Shown: positions 1 through 7,442 of the stretch, one piece after another
Layout: the number at the start of each line of letters is the position of its first letter
Numbering within the stretch: the stretch's first letter is position 1
Virus record (IMG/VR): IMGVR_UViG_3300022934_000187
Coordinates: 1 to 23,554 of that record
Origin: a virus
Strand: one strand, 5' to 3'
DNA: 23,554 bases
Made by a program: the position numbers and the translations under genes
The notes under the pieces: generated by a model
Database searches by the model: none
Told to the model about the DNA's origin: nothing
Seen by the model: only the letters and a program-made list of their open reading frames with translations

Positions 1-691
1 TAGAGTAATAATAAAAAATGGAAGCAAGTATCCAGGAAACGAACATATTGGCGCTTTTGGCTGTGATAGCTATGATATATCCGGAACTACAGATGGTAAA
101 GGTTCAAAGGGATCACTTCATGGACTCACTAAGTTCAGCATGGAAGAGGTACCAGCAAATCGGTTTTTTCTGGAGTATATAGCAAGACCGCAAACAGCGG
201 AAATATTTTTTGAAGATATACTTATGGCATTACATTTTTATGGTATGCCAATACTTGCAGAAAATAACAAACCTAGATTATTATATTATTTAAAGCGAAG
301 AGGTTATAGAGGTTATTCAATGAACCGACCGGATAAGACTTGGAATAAGTTATCAGCAGCTGAAAAAGAAATAGGCGGTATACCAAACTCGAGTGAAGAT
401 ATAAGGCAAGCACACGCAGCCGCAATTGAAAGTTATATTAATTCTTACGTAGGAATAAATGCTAATGGTGAATATGGAGATTTATATTTTAACGAAACTT
501 TAAATGATTGGGCTAAGTTTGATATAAATAAAAGAACAAAGTTTGATGCAGCAATAAGTTCTGGTTTAGCAATTATGGCATGTAATAAAAATTTATATGC
601 GCCTAAGCCAAATATACAATTAAAAAATAAAGTAAATTTTAGTTTTGCTAAATACGATAATAAAGGCAATTTTTCAAAAATAATAGAATAA
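1..691 (+). CDS. terL: Terminase large subunit, C-terminal nuclease domain (5' truncated)
   Basis: The reading frame is open from base 2 and has no start in the window, so this is the 3' end (about 229 codons) of a gene that begins upstream; the ATG at 140 is internal. The product would be the motor-nuclease that cuts concatemeric DNA and pumps it through the portal. The visible part matches the RNase H-like nuclease half of TerL: a GCDSYD motif with the first catalytic Asp (codon 65-67), an acidic residue in ILAENNK (Glu codon 260-262) and a C-terminal Asp in KFDAAISSGLA (codon 545-547). These are the three acidic positions expected of the two-metal site. The stretch between, including RPQTAEIFFEDIL and RGYRGYSMNRPD, also fits TerL. 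The ATPase half is outside the window. The stop TAA directly abuts the portal ATG, so the two genes are probably translationally coupled. The protein family is clear; the exact roles of the acidic residues are inferred. Confidence 0.85.
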   Translation, partial: RVIIKNGSKYPGNEHIGAFGCDSYDISGTTDGKGSKGSLHGLTKFSMEEVPANRFFLEYIARPQTAEIFFEDILMALHFYGMPILAENNKPRLLYYLKRRGYRGYSMNRPDKTWNKLSAAEKEIGGIPNSSEDIRQAHAAAIESYINSYVGINANGEYGDLYFNETLNDWAKFDINKRTKFDAAISSGLAIMACNKNLYAPKPNIQLKNKVNFSFAKYDNKGNFSKIIE

Positions 692-3109
692 ATGAGTAAA
701 GTACTAACAAGAGGTATTTTCCCCAGCCAAGCAGTATCTGATGCTGAAAAGGCTAGTAATCAATACGGACTAGAAATAGCAAGAGCTGTAGAATCCGAAT
801 GGTTTAAAAAAGACTCGGGAAGTACACGTTACTTTGCAAATAGAGATAATTTTCATAGATTAAGACTATATGCAAGAGGCGAACAAAGCATACAAAAGTA
901 TAAAGATGAATTGTCTATTAATGGTGATTTATCATATTTAAATTTAGATTGGAAGCCAGTTCCTATTATACCTAAGTTTGTAGATATAGTTGTAAATGGT
1001 ATACAAGAAAGAACATATGATTTAAAAGCATATTCAGTAGATAATATTGCTTCTGCTGAAAGAACAGAATATGTAAGAGGTATAGTAGAAGATATGCGTT
1101 TATTTTCTTTTAAACAAAATGTAGAAGCACAAACAGGGTTAAATACTTTTAATAATGATCCTGAAAGTTTACCGCAATCAGACGAAGAGTTGCAATTACA
1201 TATGCAATTAAATTATAAGCAATCTATTGAAATTGCACAAGAACAAGCAATAAATAATGTATTTGAATTAAATAAATACGATTTATTAAAGAAAAGATTA
1301 GATTACGATATAGCTGTATTAGGTATTGGCGCATTAAAAAATAGTTTTAATACAGCAGAAGGTATTAAATTAGAATATGTAGACCCAGCTGATTTAGTTT
1401 ATTCATATACGGAATCACCATATTTTGATGATTTATATTACGTAGGTGAAGTAAGAAAAGTACCTATTGTAGAGCTTAAAAAACAATTTCCAGAATTAAC
1501 AAAAGAAGATATAGAACATATTGAAGGATTTGGTTCTGGTAATTCTAAATTATATAATAAATCATATACAGCAGAAAGTCAGGATAAAAATTATGTGTAT
1601 GTATTATATTTTGAATATAAAACTTTTGAAAATCAAGTTTATAAAATAAAAGAAGGCGGTAGCGGTTATCAAAAAGCATTAAAGAAAAATGACCAATTTA
1701 ATCCCCCTAAAGACGCTAGAGCTAGATTTGAAAAAGTAAATCGTTCAATTGAAGTATTATATGAAGGTGCAAAAATTGTAGGTTATGATAAATTATTAAA
1801 ATGGCAAAAAGCTATTAATATGACAAGACCTAAGTCTGATATTACAAAAGTTCAGATGAGTTATAATATTGTAGCACCAAGAATATATAAAGGTAAGCCT
1901 GAGTCATTAGTTGGTAGAATGACATCATTCGCAGATATGATTCAAATAACACATCTTAAATTACAGCAAGTACTTTCAAGAATGGTTCCAGATGGAGTAT
2001 ACTTGGATGCGGATGGTATTGCTGAAGTAGATTTAGGTAATGGTACAAATTATAATCCGCAAGAAGCATTGAATATGTATTTTCAAACTGGTTCTGTTAT
2101 TGGTAGATCAATGACTCAAGATGGGGATATGAATCCTGGTAAAGTGCCAATTCAAGAATTACAATCATCAGGAGGTAATAATAAAATAGCTAGTTTAATA
2201 AATAGTTACAATTATTATTTACAGATGATGAGGGATGTCACAGGATTAAATGAGGCAAGAGACGGAAGTACTCCTGATAAAAATGCATTAGTTGGTATAC
2301 AAAAACTTGCGGCAGCAAATAGTAATACTGCAACAAGACATATATTACAAGGAGGTTTATATGTGACATTAAAAACAGCTGAAGCTGTATCATTAAGAAT
2401 AGCAGACGTATTAGAATATGGAAATACTAAACAGCAATTTACGCAATCTTTAGGTAAAATTGATGTTGGTAATTTAAATGAAATAAAAGAGTTGTATATA
2501 CATGATTTTGGTGTATTCTTAGAATTGGCGCCGGATGAAGAAGAAAAGCAATTGCTTGAAAACAATATTCAAATGGCAATCCAACAACAACAAATAAATT
2601 TAGAAGATGCTATTGATGTAAGAGAAGTACGAAATTTAAAACTTGCTAATCAATTATTAAAAATTAGAAGACGTAAAAAGTTTGAGCAAGATAGACAAAT
2701 TCAACAAGAAAATATTCAAGCCCAATCACAATCTAACGCACAATCAGCCCAAGCGGCGGCAGAAGCTGAAATACAAAAACAACAAGGAACAGCAGAAAGT
2801 AAAATACAAATTGCACAAGCACAGTCACAATTTGATATTGCAAAATTAGAAAGAGAGGCAGCAATTAAGAAAGAATTGATGGAATATGAATTTCAATTGA
2901 ACATGCAGCTTAAAGAAAAGGAATCTGAGGTGATTAAAAATAAAGAAGCATATAAAGAAGATAGAAAAGACGAAAGAACAAAAATACAGGCTTCACAACA
3001 AAGTGAACTTATAGATCAGAGAAAATCTGGTAAACCACCTAAAAGTTTTGAATCATCAGGATTTGATAATCTAGGTGGGTTTGGTTTAGAACAATTTGAA
3101 CCAAGATAA
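692..3109 (+). CDS. Portal protein
   Basis: An 805-residue protein directly following terL, the usual place for the portal, the ring at the capsid vertex through which DNA enters and leaves. Supporting segments are DWKPVPIIPKFVDIVVNGI (residues 86-104), RDVTGLNEARDGS (514-526) and LVGIQKLAAANSNTATRHI (533-551). I recognise these as typical of portals of crAss-like and related marine podoviruses. It is longer than the T7 (about 536) and P22 (about 725) portals. The excess is largely a C-terminal region (about 615-775) rich in Gln, Ala, Lys and Glu, predicted to be long helix or coiled coil. It could form an extended barrel or crown inside the capsid and ends in a Gly/Phe-rich tail. The start at 692 abuts the terL stop and has no Shine-Dalgarno sequence. 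The assignment as portal is strong; the function of the C-terminal extension is inferred. Confidence 0.85.
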   Translation: MSKVLTRGIFPSQAVSDAEKASNQYGLEIARAVESEWFKKDSGSTRYFANRDNFHRLRLYARGEQSIQKYKDELSINGDLSYLNLDWKPVPIIPKFVDIVVNGIQERTYDLKAYSVDNIASAERTEYVRGIVEDMRLFSFKQNVEAQTGLNTFNNDPESLPQSDEELQLHMQLNYKQSIEIAQEQAINNVFELNKYDLLKKRLDYDIAVLGIGALKNSFNTAEGIKLEYVDPADLVYSYTESPYFDDLYYVGEVRKVPIVELKKQFPELTKEDIEHIEGFGSGNSKLYNKSYTAESQDKNYVYVLYFEYKTFENQVYKIKEGGSGYQKALKKNDQFNPPKDARARFEKVNRSIEVLYEGAKIVGYDKLLKWQKAINMTRPKSDITKVQMSYNIVAPRIYKGKPESLVGRMTSFADMIQITHLKLQQVLSRMVPDGVYLDADGIAEVDLGNGTNYNPQEALNMYFQTGSVIGRSMTQDGDMNPGKVPIQELQSSGGNNKIASLINSYNYYLQMMRDVTGLNEARDGSTPDKNALVGIQKLAAANSNTATRHILQGGLYVTLKTAEAVSLRIADVLEYGNTKQQFTQSLGKIDVGNLNEIKELYIHDFGVFLELAPDEEEKQLLENNIQMAIQQQQINLEDAIDVREVRNLKLANQLLKIRRRKKFEQDRQIQQENIQAQSQSNAQSAQAAAEAEIQKQQGTAESKIQIAQAQSQFDIAKLEREAAIKKELMEYEFQLNMQLKEKESEVIKNKEAYKEDRKDERTKIQASQQSELIDQRKSGKPPKSFESSGFDNLGGFGLEQFEPR

Positions 3110-3123
3110 ACATTTAAACATTT
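3108..3123. repeat. Tandem 8-bp direct repeat AAACATTT
   Basis: Two exact, adjacent copies of AAACATTT span the last two bases of the portal stop codon and the start of the short spacer before the scaffold-like gene. It is seen directly. Given the A/T-only background it may be chance or a simple duplication; no function is claimed. Confidence 0.5.
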
Positions 3124-3138
3124 ATATAATATTTTATT
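3117..3138 (+). promoter_or_regulatory. SD-less A/T leader shared with the gene at 5847
   Basis: The 22 bases before the scaffold-like ATG begin AACATTT and end TTATT. They match the 22 bases before the gene at 5847 at 18 of 22 positions without gaps, and both are followed by ATGGCA. Neither contains a Shine-Dalgarno sequence. This suggests a common leader used for SD-less initiation or an RNA-level signal. In a nearly C/G-free sequence the similarity is only moderately significant. Confidence 0.3.
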
Positions 3139-4350
3139 ATGGCAGAAATTAAAGCAAAAGCAATAGACGCTGAAGAACCGTCTATTCAAGAAAAAGAAGA
3201 AGCATTACAGAAAAAGGCATCAAATTTTGATGAAGAAACTGGGGTGTATAAAGTAAATTTAAGCGAACCTAAAACAGAAACAAATGCCGTTCAAGAACAA
3301 AAAACAGAAGATGGCGTGTTACGCGGAAGCAGCGAAAATGAAGAAGCTGGGCAAGAAACCGAAATGGAATTGCAAGAAGTACAGCAAGAAGAAAAAGTAG
3401 AAGAAACACCAGTATTAGAAGAAGTAACAGATGAAGAAATTGAAAATCAAACAAGTCAAAATGAAAGCAATGAAACAACTAAAACAGTTGAAGAAGTTGC
3501 CCAAGTTGAACAAAAAGAACAAATTGAATATCCCGAAAATATAATCGAACTTGTAAAGTTCATGAACGAAACGGGAGGGACTTTAGAGGATTATACAAGA
3601 CTAAACGCGGATTATTCAAATGTTGACGACGGTACATTGTTAACAGAATATTACAAACAAACAAAACCTCATTTAAGTTATGATGAAATACAATTCCTTA
3701 TGGAAGATAATTTTTCATATGACGAAGAAATAGATGAGGAAAGAGATATAAAAAGAAAAAAATTAGCTCATAAAGAAGCGGTTGCAAATGCCAAAGACTT
3801 TTTAACAGGGCTTAAGGATAAATATTACAAAGAAGTCAAGTTGGGTTCTAAGTTACTTCCTGAGCAACAAAAAGCAATAGACTTTTTCAATCGTTATAAT
3901 AATGAGCAAAAATCAGCTGAAGAATTGTTAGCGAAACAAACGCAACATTTTGAGCAAGAAACTAGTAAAGTTTTTAATGATAATTTTAAAGGTTTTAATT
4001 TTAACGTTGGAGACAAAAAATACAGGTTTAATGTTAAAGATGTAAGCCAAGTAAAATCACAGAATTTATCAAATGTTTTTGATAAATATGTTAATGAGAA
4101 TTCACTTCTTAATAACGCTGCTGATTTTCACAAAGCTTTATTTGCTGCTTCAAATTCTGATGCAATAGCAAACCACTTTTATGAGCAAGGCAAAGCAGAT
4201 GCCATAAAACAAATGACTGCAGAAGCTAAGAACATTAATATGGATCCTAGAAAAACTGCAAATGGTTATGTTGAAGCTGGAGGAATAAAAGTAAAAGCTA
4301 TTTCAGGAGATAACAATTCGGGGCTAAAAGTTAAATTAAAAAATTACTAA
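3139..4350 (+). CDS. Scaffold-like acidic head protein
   Basis: A 403-residue protein between portal and major capsid genes, the position of a capsid scaffold. Residues 1-133 are low-complexity and dominated by Glu, Gln, Val and Thr, so likely disordered. Residues about 135-225 form a more ordered acidic helical region with FMNETGGTLEDYTRLNADYS, LLTEYYKQTKPHL and FLMEDNFSYDEEIDEERDIK. A third, less acidic region follows, and the chain ends in a Lys-containing, Gly-rich tail (about 370-403). Scaffolds are often acidic helical rods with a basic capsid-binding end; here the tail is only mildly basic. No protease motif is apparent, so removal would need exit or cleavage by another protein. I recall similar proteins between portal and capsid in marine Bacteroidota phages, always unnamed or called scaffold. 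Function is inferred from position and composition, not from a recognised fold. Confidence 0.6.
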   Translation: MAEIKAKAIDAEEPSIQEKEEALQKKASNFDEETGVYKVNLSEPKTETNAVQEQKTEDGVLRGSSENEEAGQETEMELQEVQQEEKVEETPVLEEVTDEEIENQTSQNESNETTKTVEEVAQVEQKEQIEYPENIIELVKFMNETGGTLEDYTRLNADYSNVDDGTLLTEYYKQTKPHLSYDEIQFLMEDNFSYDEEIDEERDIKRKKLAHKEAVANAKDFLTGLKDKYYKEVKLGSKLLPEQQKAIDFFNRYNNEQKSAEELLAKQTQHFEQETSKVFNDNFKGFNFNVGDKKYRFNVKDVSQVKSQNLSNVFDKYVNENSLLNNAADFHKALFAASNSDAIANHFYEQGKADAIKQMTAEAKNINMDPRKTANGYVEAGGIKVKAISGDNNSGLKVKLKNY

Positions 4351-4369
4351 CAAAAAAAAATAATTTAAA

Positions 4370-5779
4370 ATGGCTACATTTACAGTAGGGACAGGCGGTA
4401 TAGTACAGCCTAATGCCCAAAAAATGACTACTTTAAATTCATATATTGATATAAGAACTTCTGGTTGGGCACAACAGTATCTACCAGAATTATATGAATC
4501 AGAAGTAGAAAAATATGGAGACAGATCAATTTCTGGATTCATAAAAATGCTAGGGGCAGAAATGCCAATGGCATCTGACCAAGTTATTTGGTCTGAGCAA
4601 GGAAGATTACACTTAGCTTATAACGGAGAAGTTAACGGAACAGCGGCAAGTGGTGAACACTTAGTTGACACAATTACAGATATTGATTCTGGAAGTTCTG
4701 TTGCTCACGCTGTAAGAAAAGGTGCAACTATTGTTGCGGTTGTTAATAATGTTGTATTTAAGGCACTTGTAACTGAAGGTATTGAGACATCAACTTCTCA
4801 GTTAAAAATTAAGCCTTATGGTGCAGCTACAATTGACGCATTATCAGGTATTACAAATGCTGATGACCAAGCAATAAAATTCTTTGTTTATGGTTCTGAA
4901 TTTGGTAAAGGAACTGGCAAAATGGAAGAGTCTATTGAGCCTAAGTTTTTATCTCTTTCTAACCAGCCAATGATTATCAAAGATCATTTTGAAATCAATG
5001 GTTCTGATACTGCTCAAATTGGTTGGGTTGAAGTTTCAGGAGAAAATGGACAAAACGGATATTTATGGTATTTAAAATCTCAAGGTGATACAACTAAAAG
5101 ATTTGAAGACTATTTAGAAATGGTAGTAGTAGAAGCTGAAAAAGCAGCTGGTACATCAACAGTTGGTGTTGCTGGTTCAGAAGGTTTATTATCTGCTATC
5201 GGGTCAAGAGGTTTAGTAAGTAATGATATGTTTGATGGAACTCCAGATCTTACAGATTTTGATAATTTAATTACTCAATTAGATTCTCAAGGAGCAATTT
5301 CAGAAAACATGTTATTCATTAATAGAGCTGCAAACTTGCAGGTTGATGATTTACTTGCTGCTGTGAACCCTCATATTTCAGGCGGATTAAACTTTGGAGC
5401 ATTCAACAACTCAGAAGATATGGCGTTAAATCTTGGATTTAATGGTTTCAGAAGAGGTGGTTATGAATTCTACAAAACTGACTGGAAATATCTTAACGAT
5501 AAATCTACAAGAGGAAACATTGGTGGTTTAAAAGGTGTATTAGTGCCAGCTGGTACTTCATCTGTATACGACCAAAGCCTTGGTAAGAATGTAAGAAGAC
5601 CTTTCTTACACGTTAGATATAGAGCTTCAGAAGCTGATGATAGAAAACTAAAAACTTGGATCACTGGTTCAGTTGGAGGTGCAACAAGCTCTGATCTTGA
5701 CAAAATGGAAGTACATTATCTATCAGAAAGATGTTTAGTAGTTCAAGCTGCTAACAACTTTGTTAGATTTGATGACTAA
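4370..5779 (+). CDS. Major capsid protein (HK97-type fold expected)
   Basis: A 469-residue protein downstream of the portal and scaffold-like genes. Its length, position and sequence character fit the major head subunit of crAss-like and related podoviruses. Segments consistent with this are SYIDIRTSGWAQQYLPELYE near the N-terminus, QVIWSEQGRLHLAYNGEV (about 65-82), a C-terminal part with RRPFLHVRYRAS, and the ending VVQAANNFVRFDD. Codon use differs from the neighbours: by hand count 14 of 27 Asn codons are AAC, against 1 of 20 in the gene at 6687, and C-ending Phe and Tyr codons also recur. This suits a very highly expressed gene. The start follows an A-rich leader with no Shine-Dalgarno sequence, and a strong stem-loop lies 8 bases after the stop. 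The HK97 fold is expected from family knowledge and not demonstrated here. Confidence 0.85.
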   Translation: MATFTVGTGGIVQPNAQKMTTLNSYIDIRTSGWAQQYLPELYESEVEKYGDRSISGFIKMLGAEMPMASDQVIWSEQGRLHLAYNGEVNGTAASGEHLVDTITDIDSGSSVAHAVRKGATIVAVVNNVVFKALVTEGIETSTSQLKIKPYGAATIDALSGITNADDQAIKFFVYGSEFGKGTGKMEESIEPKFLSLSNQPMIIKDHFEINGSDTAQIGWVEVSGENGQNGYLWYLKSQGDTTKRFEDYLEMVVVEAEKAAGTSTVGVAGSEGLLSAIGSRGLVSNDMFDGTPDLTDFDNLITQLDSQGAISENMLFINRAANLQVDDLLAAVNPHISGGLNFGAFNNSEDMALNLGFNGFRRGGYEFYKTDWKYLNDKSTRGNIGGLKGVLVPAGTSSVYDQSLGKNVRRPFLHVRYRASEADDRKLKTWITGSVGGATSSDLDKMEVHYLSERCLVVQAANNFVRFDD

Positions 5780-5787
5780 TATTTATT

Positions 5788-5827
5788 AAAGGATTGGGCG
5801 CTTCGGCGTCCAGCCCTTTATTTTAAC
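5788..5827 (+). terminator. Rho-independent terminator or attenuator after the capsid gene
   Basis: A 14-position stem pairs 5788-5801 with 5806-5819 around a TTCG tetraloop closed by C-G. There is one A-C mismatch and two G-T wobbles. The stem is GC-rich in an otherwise A/T spacer and is followed by ATTTTAAC and then a T-rich stretch to 5846. This is a good intrinsic terminator. Because genes continue downstream on the same strand, it probably sets capsid mRNA in excess over the tail genes, by partial termination or by stabilising the 3' end. Confidence 0.8.
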
Positions 5828-5846
5828 ATTTTTATTTTATTATATT
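5825..5846 (+). promoter_or_regulatory. SD-less A/T leader, second copy
   Basis: The 22 bases before the ATG at 5847 match the leader at 3117-3138 at 18 of 22 positions, with the same spacing to ATGGCA. It overlaps the T-rich tail of the preceding terminator. A role in translation initiation is inferred only. Confidence 0.3.
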
Positions 5847-6635
5847 ATGGCAAAAAAACAAAAAGTAGCGGTGGCTACTCAAGAACCGGCAACGGTTGCT
5901 CCATCAAAAAAAGTGGTAAAACCACTTATAAAGGATAAATTATACGAACTAATTATTTCTGAAACACCACTTATTTATATGCTAAAAAGCAAAAATATTA
6001 TGTGGTTTGATAAAGAATTAGGTTATGAAAGAGAAATTAAATATTGTGAAAATCAAAAAACAATATTTGAAGATGAAATGAAAGGTCCACAAAGATTGCA
6101 ACATATTGCATTTAAAAATGGACAATTATATGTCCCAAAAGAAAAGCAAGTATTACAAAAATTTTTAGAATTTCATCCAGATAATGGTGTAAAATTTAAA
6201 GAATATAATGCTGAACAAATAGCTGAAGATGATTTAGATGTTTTAGAATTTGAATTAGAAGCAATGAGTACGGCGCAAAAATTAGATATAGATCACGCGG
6301 AAGCAATATTAAGGTCAGAAATAGGAAATGAGGTATCTAAAATGACTTCTAAGGAGCTTAAAAGAGATTTATTATTATTTGCTAAGAATAACCCTAATTT
6401 GTTCTTAGAACTTGCGAATGATGAAAATATAAATATTAGAAATTTAGGTATAAAAGCTGTTGAACAAAATTTAATACAGTTATCTAATGATCAAAGAACA
6501 TTTATTTGGGCATCAACAGGTAGAAAACTTGTAACAGTTCCATTTGATGAAAATCCATATTCGGCTTTAGCTGCATGGTTTAAAACAGATGAAGGTGTTG
6601 AAGTTTACCAAACAATTGAAAAAAGACTAAAATAA
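5847..6635 (+). CDS. Conserved-looking head-associated protein of unknown function
   Basis: A 262-residue protein between the capsid gene and the connector genes; I do not recognise a named family. Residues 1-27 are Lys/Ala/Val-rich and probably disordered. Residues about 33-110 hold a compact aromatic-rich segment with SETPLIYMLKSKNIMWFDKE and Cys in IKYCENQ. Residues about 130-165 form an acidic helix (AEDDLDVLEFELEAMSTAQK). A helical C-terminal half follows, with SKMTSKELKRDLLLFAKNNP resembling a small SAP-like or helix-turn-helix element, and RTFIWASTGRKLVTVPFDENP. No membrane segment or signal peptide is visible. It is bracketed by two stem-loops, so its transcript level may be set apart from its neighbours. 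Possible roles are head decoration, head completion or a small internal protein, all inferred from position. The coding call is secure. Confidence 0.85.
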   Translation: MAKKQKVAVATQEPATVAPSKKVVKPLIKDKLYELIISETPLIYMLKSKNIMWFDKELGYEREIKYCENQKTIFEDEMKGPQRLQHIAFKNGQLYVPKEKQVLQKFLEFHPDNGVKFKEYNAEQIAEDDLDVLEFELEAMSTAQKLDIDHAEAILRSEIGNEVSKMTSKELKRDLLLFAKNNPNLFLELANDENINIRNLGIKAVEQNLIQLSNDQRTFIWASTGRKLVTVPFDENPYSALAAWFKTDEGVEVYQTIEKRLK

Positions 6636-6640
6636 GTTAG

Positions 6641-6674
6641 TAGTGGTTGAGCCGCTACGGCGGCTTAATCATTA
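6641..6674 (+). terminator. GC-rich stem-loop, possible attenuator
   Basis: A stem pairs 6644-6655 with 6660-6671 around a TACG loop closed by C-G, with two G-T wobbles. It extends outward to 6641 and 6674 with weaker pairs. It lies 5 bases after the stop of the preceding gene. Unlike the 5788 hairpin it is followed by ATATAAAAAAAAT rather than a T-run. It may therefore be a weak attenuator, an RNA-end stabiliser or a processing site rather than a true intrinsic terminator. Confidence 0.5.
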
Positions 6675-6686
6675 TATAAAAAAAAT

Positions 6687-7439
6687 ATGGCAATATCAGT
6701 AAATTCAGTATATAGAACCGTACTTTCAATATTAAATAAAGAAGGCAGAGGATATTTAACTCCTGATCAATTTAATAGAATAGGAGCACAAGTACAATTA
6801 GACTTACTTGAAAGAGCTTTTTATGATTATAATAAAGCAATGAATAGAAAAAAAAGTTATGTAACTAATGACGAATATGCTAATCTGCCAAAAAATATTA
6901 AAGAAAAAATTGATATTTTATCAAAAGAAGCATCATTAACTATAACAGCTGGAGCATCTACATTGCCAGCGGATTTATATAGGGTTATAAATATTAGTTC
7001 AAATAATAGAACAATTAATTTAGAAGAAGTTAAAAAATCTGAATTAACATATATAAATGCTTCAAAATTGACAGCGCCATCATTATCTTATCCTGTATAT
7101 TATATTGAATCAGCATCTGCAAACACTACAAATCAAGAAACAGCATCAAGCTCTTCAATAACAACAAATATTAAATTTTTACCAACTACTTTGACATCTG
7201 CTACGATAGATTATGTAAAAATTCCACAAGAACCAAAATGGAGCTTTACAAGGGTTACTGATACAAATGCTTATAATTATCAAGCAAGCACATCATATGA
7301 TTTTGAAATACATAAATCAGACCAAGTTGATTTAATTATAAAAATATTAGCACATGCGGGCGTAATAATAAAAGATCCTACTGTAATACAAGTAGCAAAT
7401 TCTGAAGAGCAAAAAGTAATACAACTAGAAAATTCATAA
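6687..7439 (+). CDS. Connector/ring protein (head-to-tail adaptor candidate)
   Basis: A 250-residue protein. Its N-terminus has the pattern VYRTVLSILNKEGRGYLTP followed by DQFNRIGAQVQLDLLERAFY (residues about 8-46), a helical segment I associate with ring or adaptor proteins of crAss-like and other Bacteroidota podoviruses. The middle (about 80-200) is rich in Ser, Thr and Asn with alternating hydrophobics, suggesting beta structure. The C-terminus (about 205-250) returns to helix. Such proteins sit below the portal and join it to the tail nozzle. It precedes a second connector-like gene by 3 bases (TAATAAATG, tandem stops), so the pair is likely co-translated. The leader TATAAAAAAAAT lacks a Shine-Dalgarno sequence. 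Asn is AAT in 19 of 20 cases, typical of this genome except the capsid gene. The ring assignment rests on N-terminal pattern and order; no catalytic motif is present. Confidence 0.6.
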   Translation: MAISVNSVYRTVLSILNKEGRGYLTPDQFNRIGAQVQLDLLERAFYDYNKAMNRKKSYVTNDEYANLPKNIKEKIDILSKEASLTITAGASTLPADLYRVINISSNNRTINLEEVKKSELTYINASKLTAPSLSYPVYYIESASANTTNQETASSSSITTNIKFLPTTLTSATIDYVKIPQEPKWSFTRVTDTNAYNYQASTSYDFEIHKSDQVDLIIKILAHAGVIIKDPTVIQVANSEEQKVIQLENS

Positions 7440-7442
7440 TAA

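Noticed and set aside
140-691. ATG at 140 as the start of a separate small gene
   Set aside because: The frame is open to base 2 and the upstream codons supply the first catalytic Asp motif of the TerL nuclease domain.
3125-3130. TATAAT as a -10 promoter element
   Set aside because: No matching -35 box at the expected spacing and no Bacteroidota-type TAnnTTTG; in A/T-only spacers TATAAT is expected by chance.
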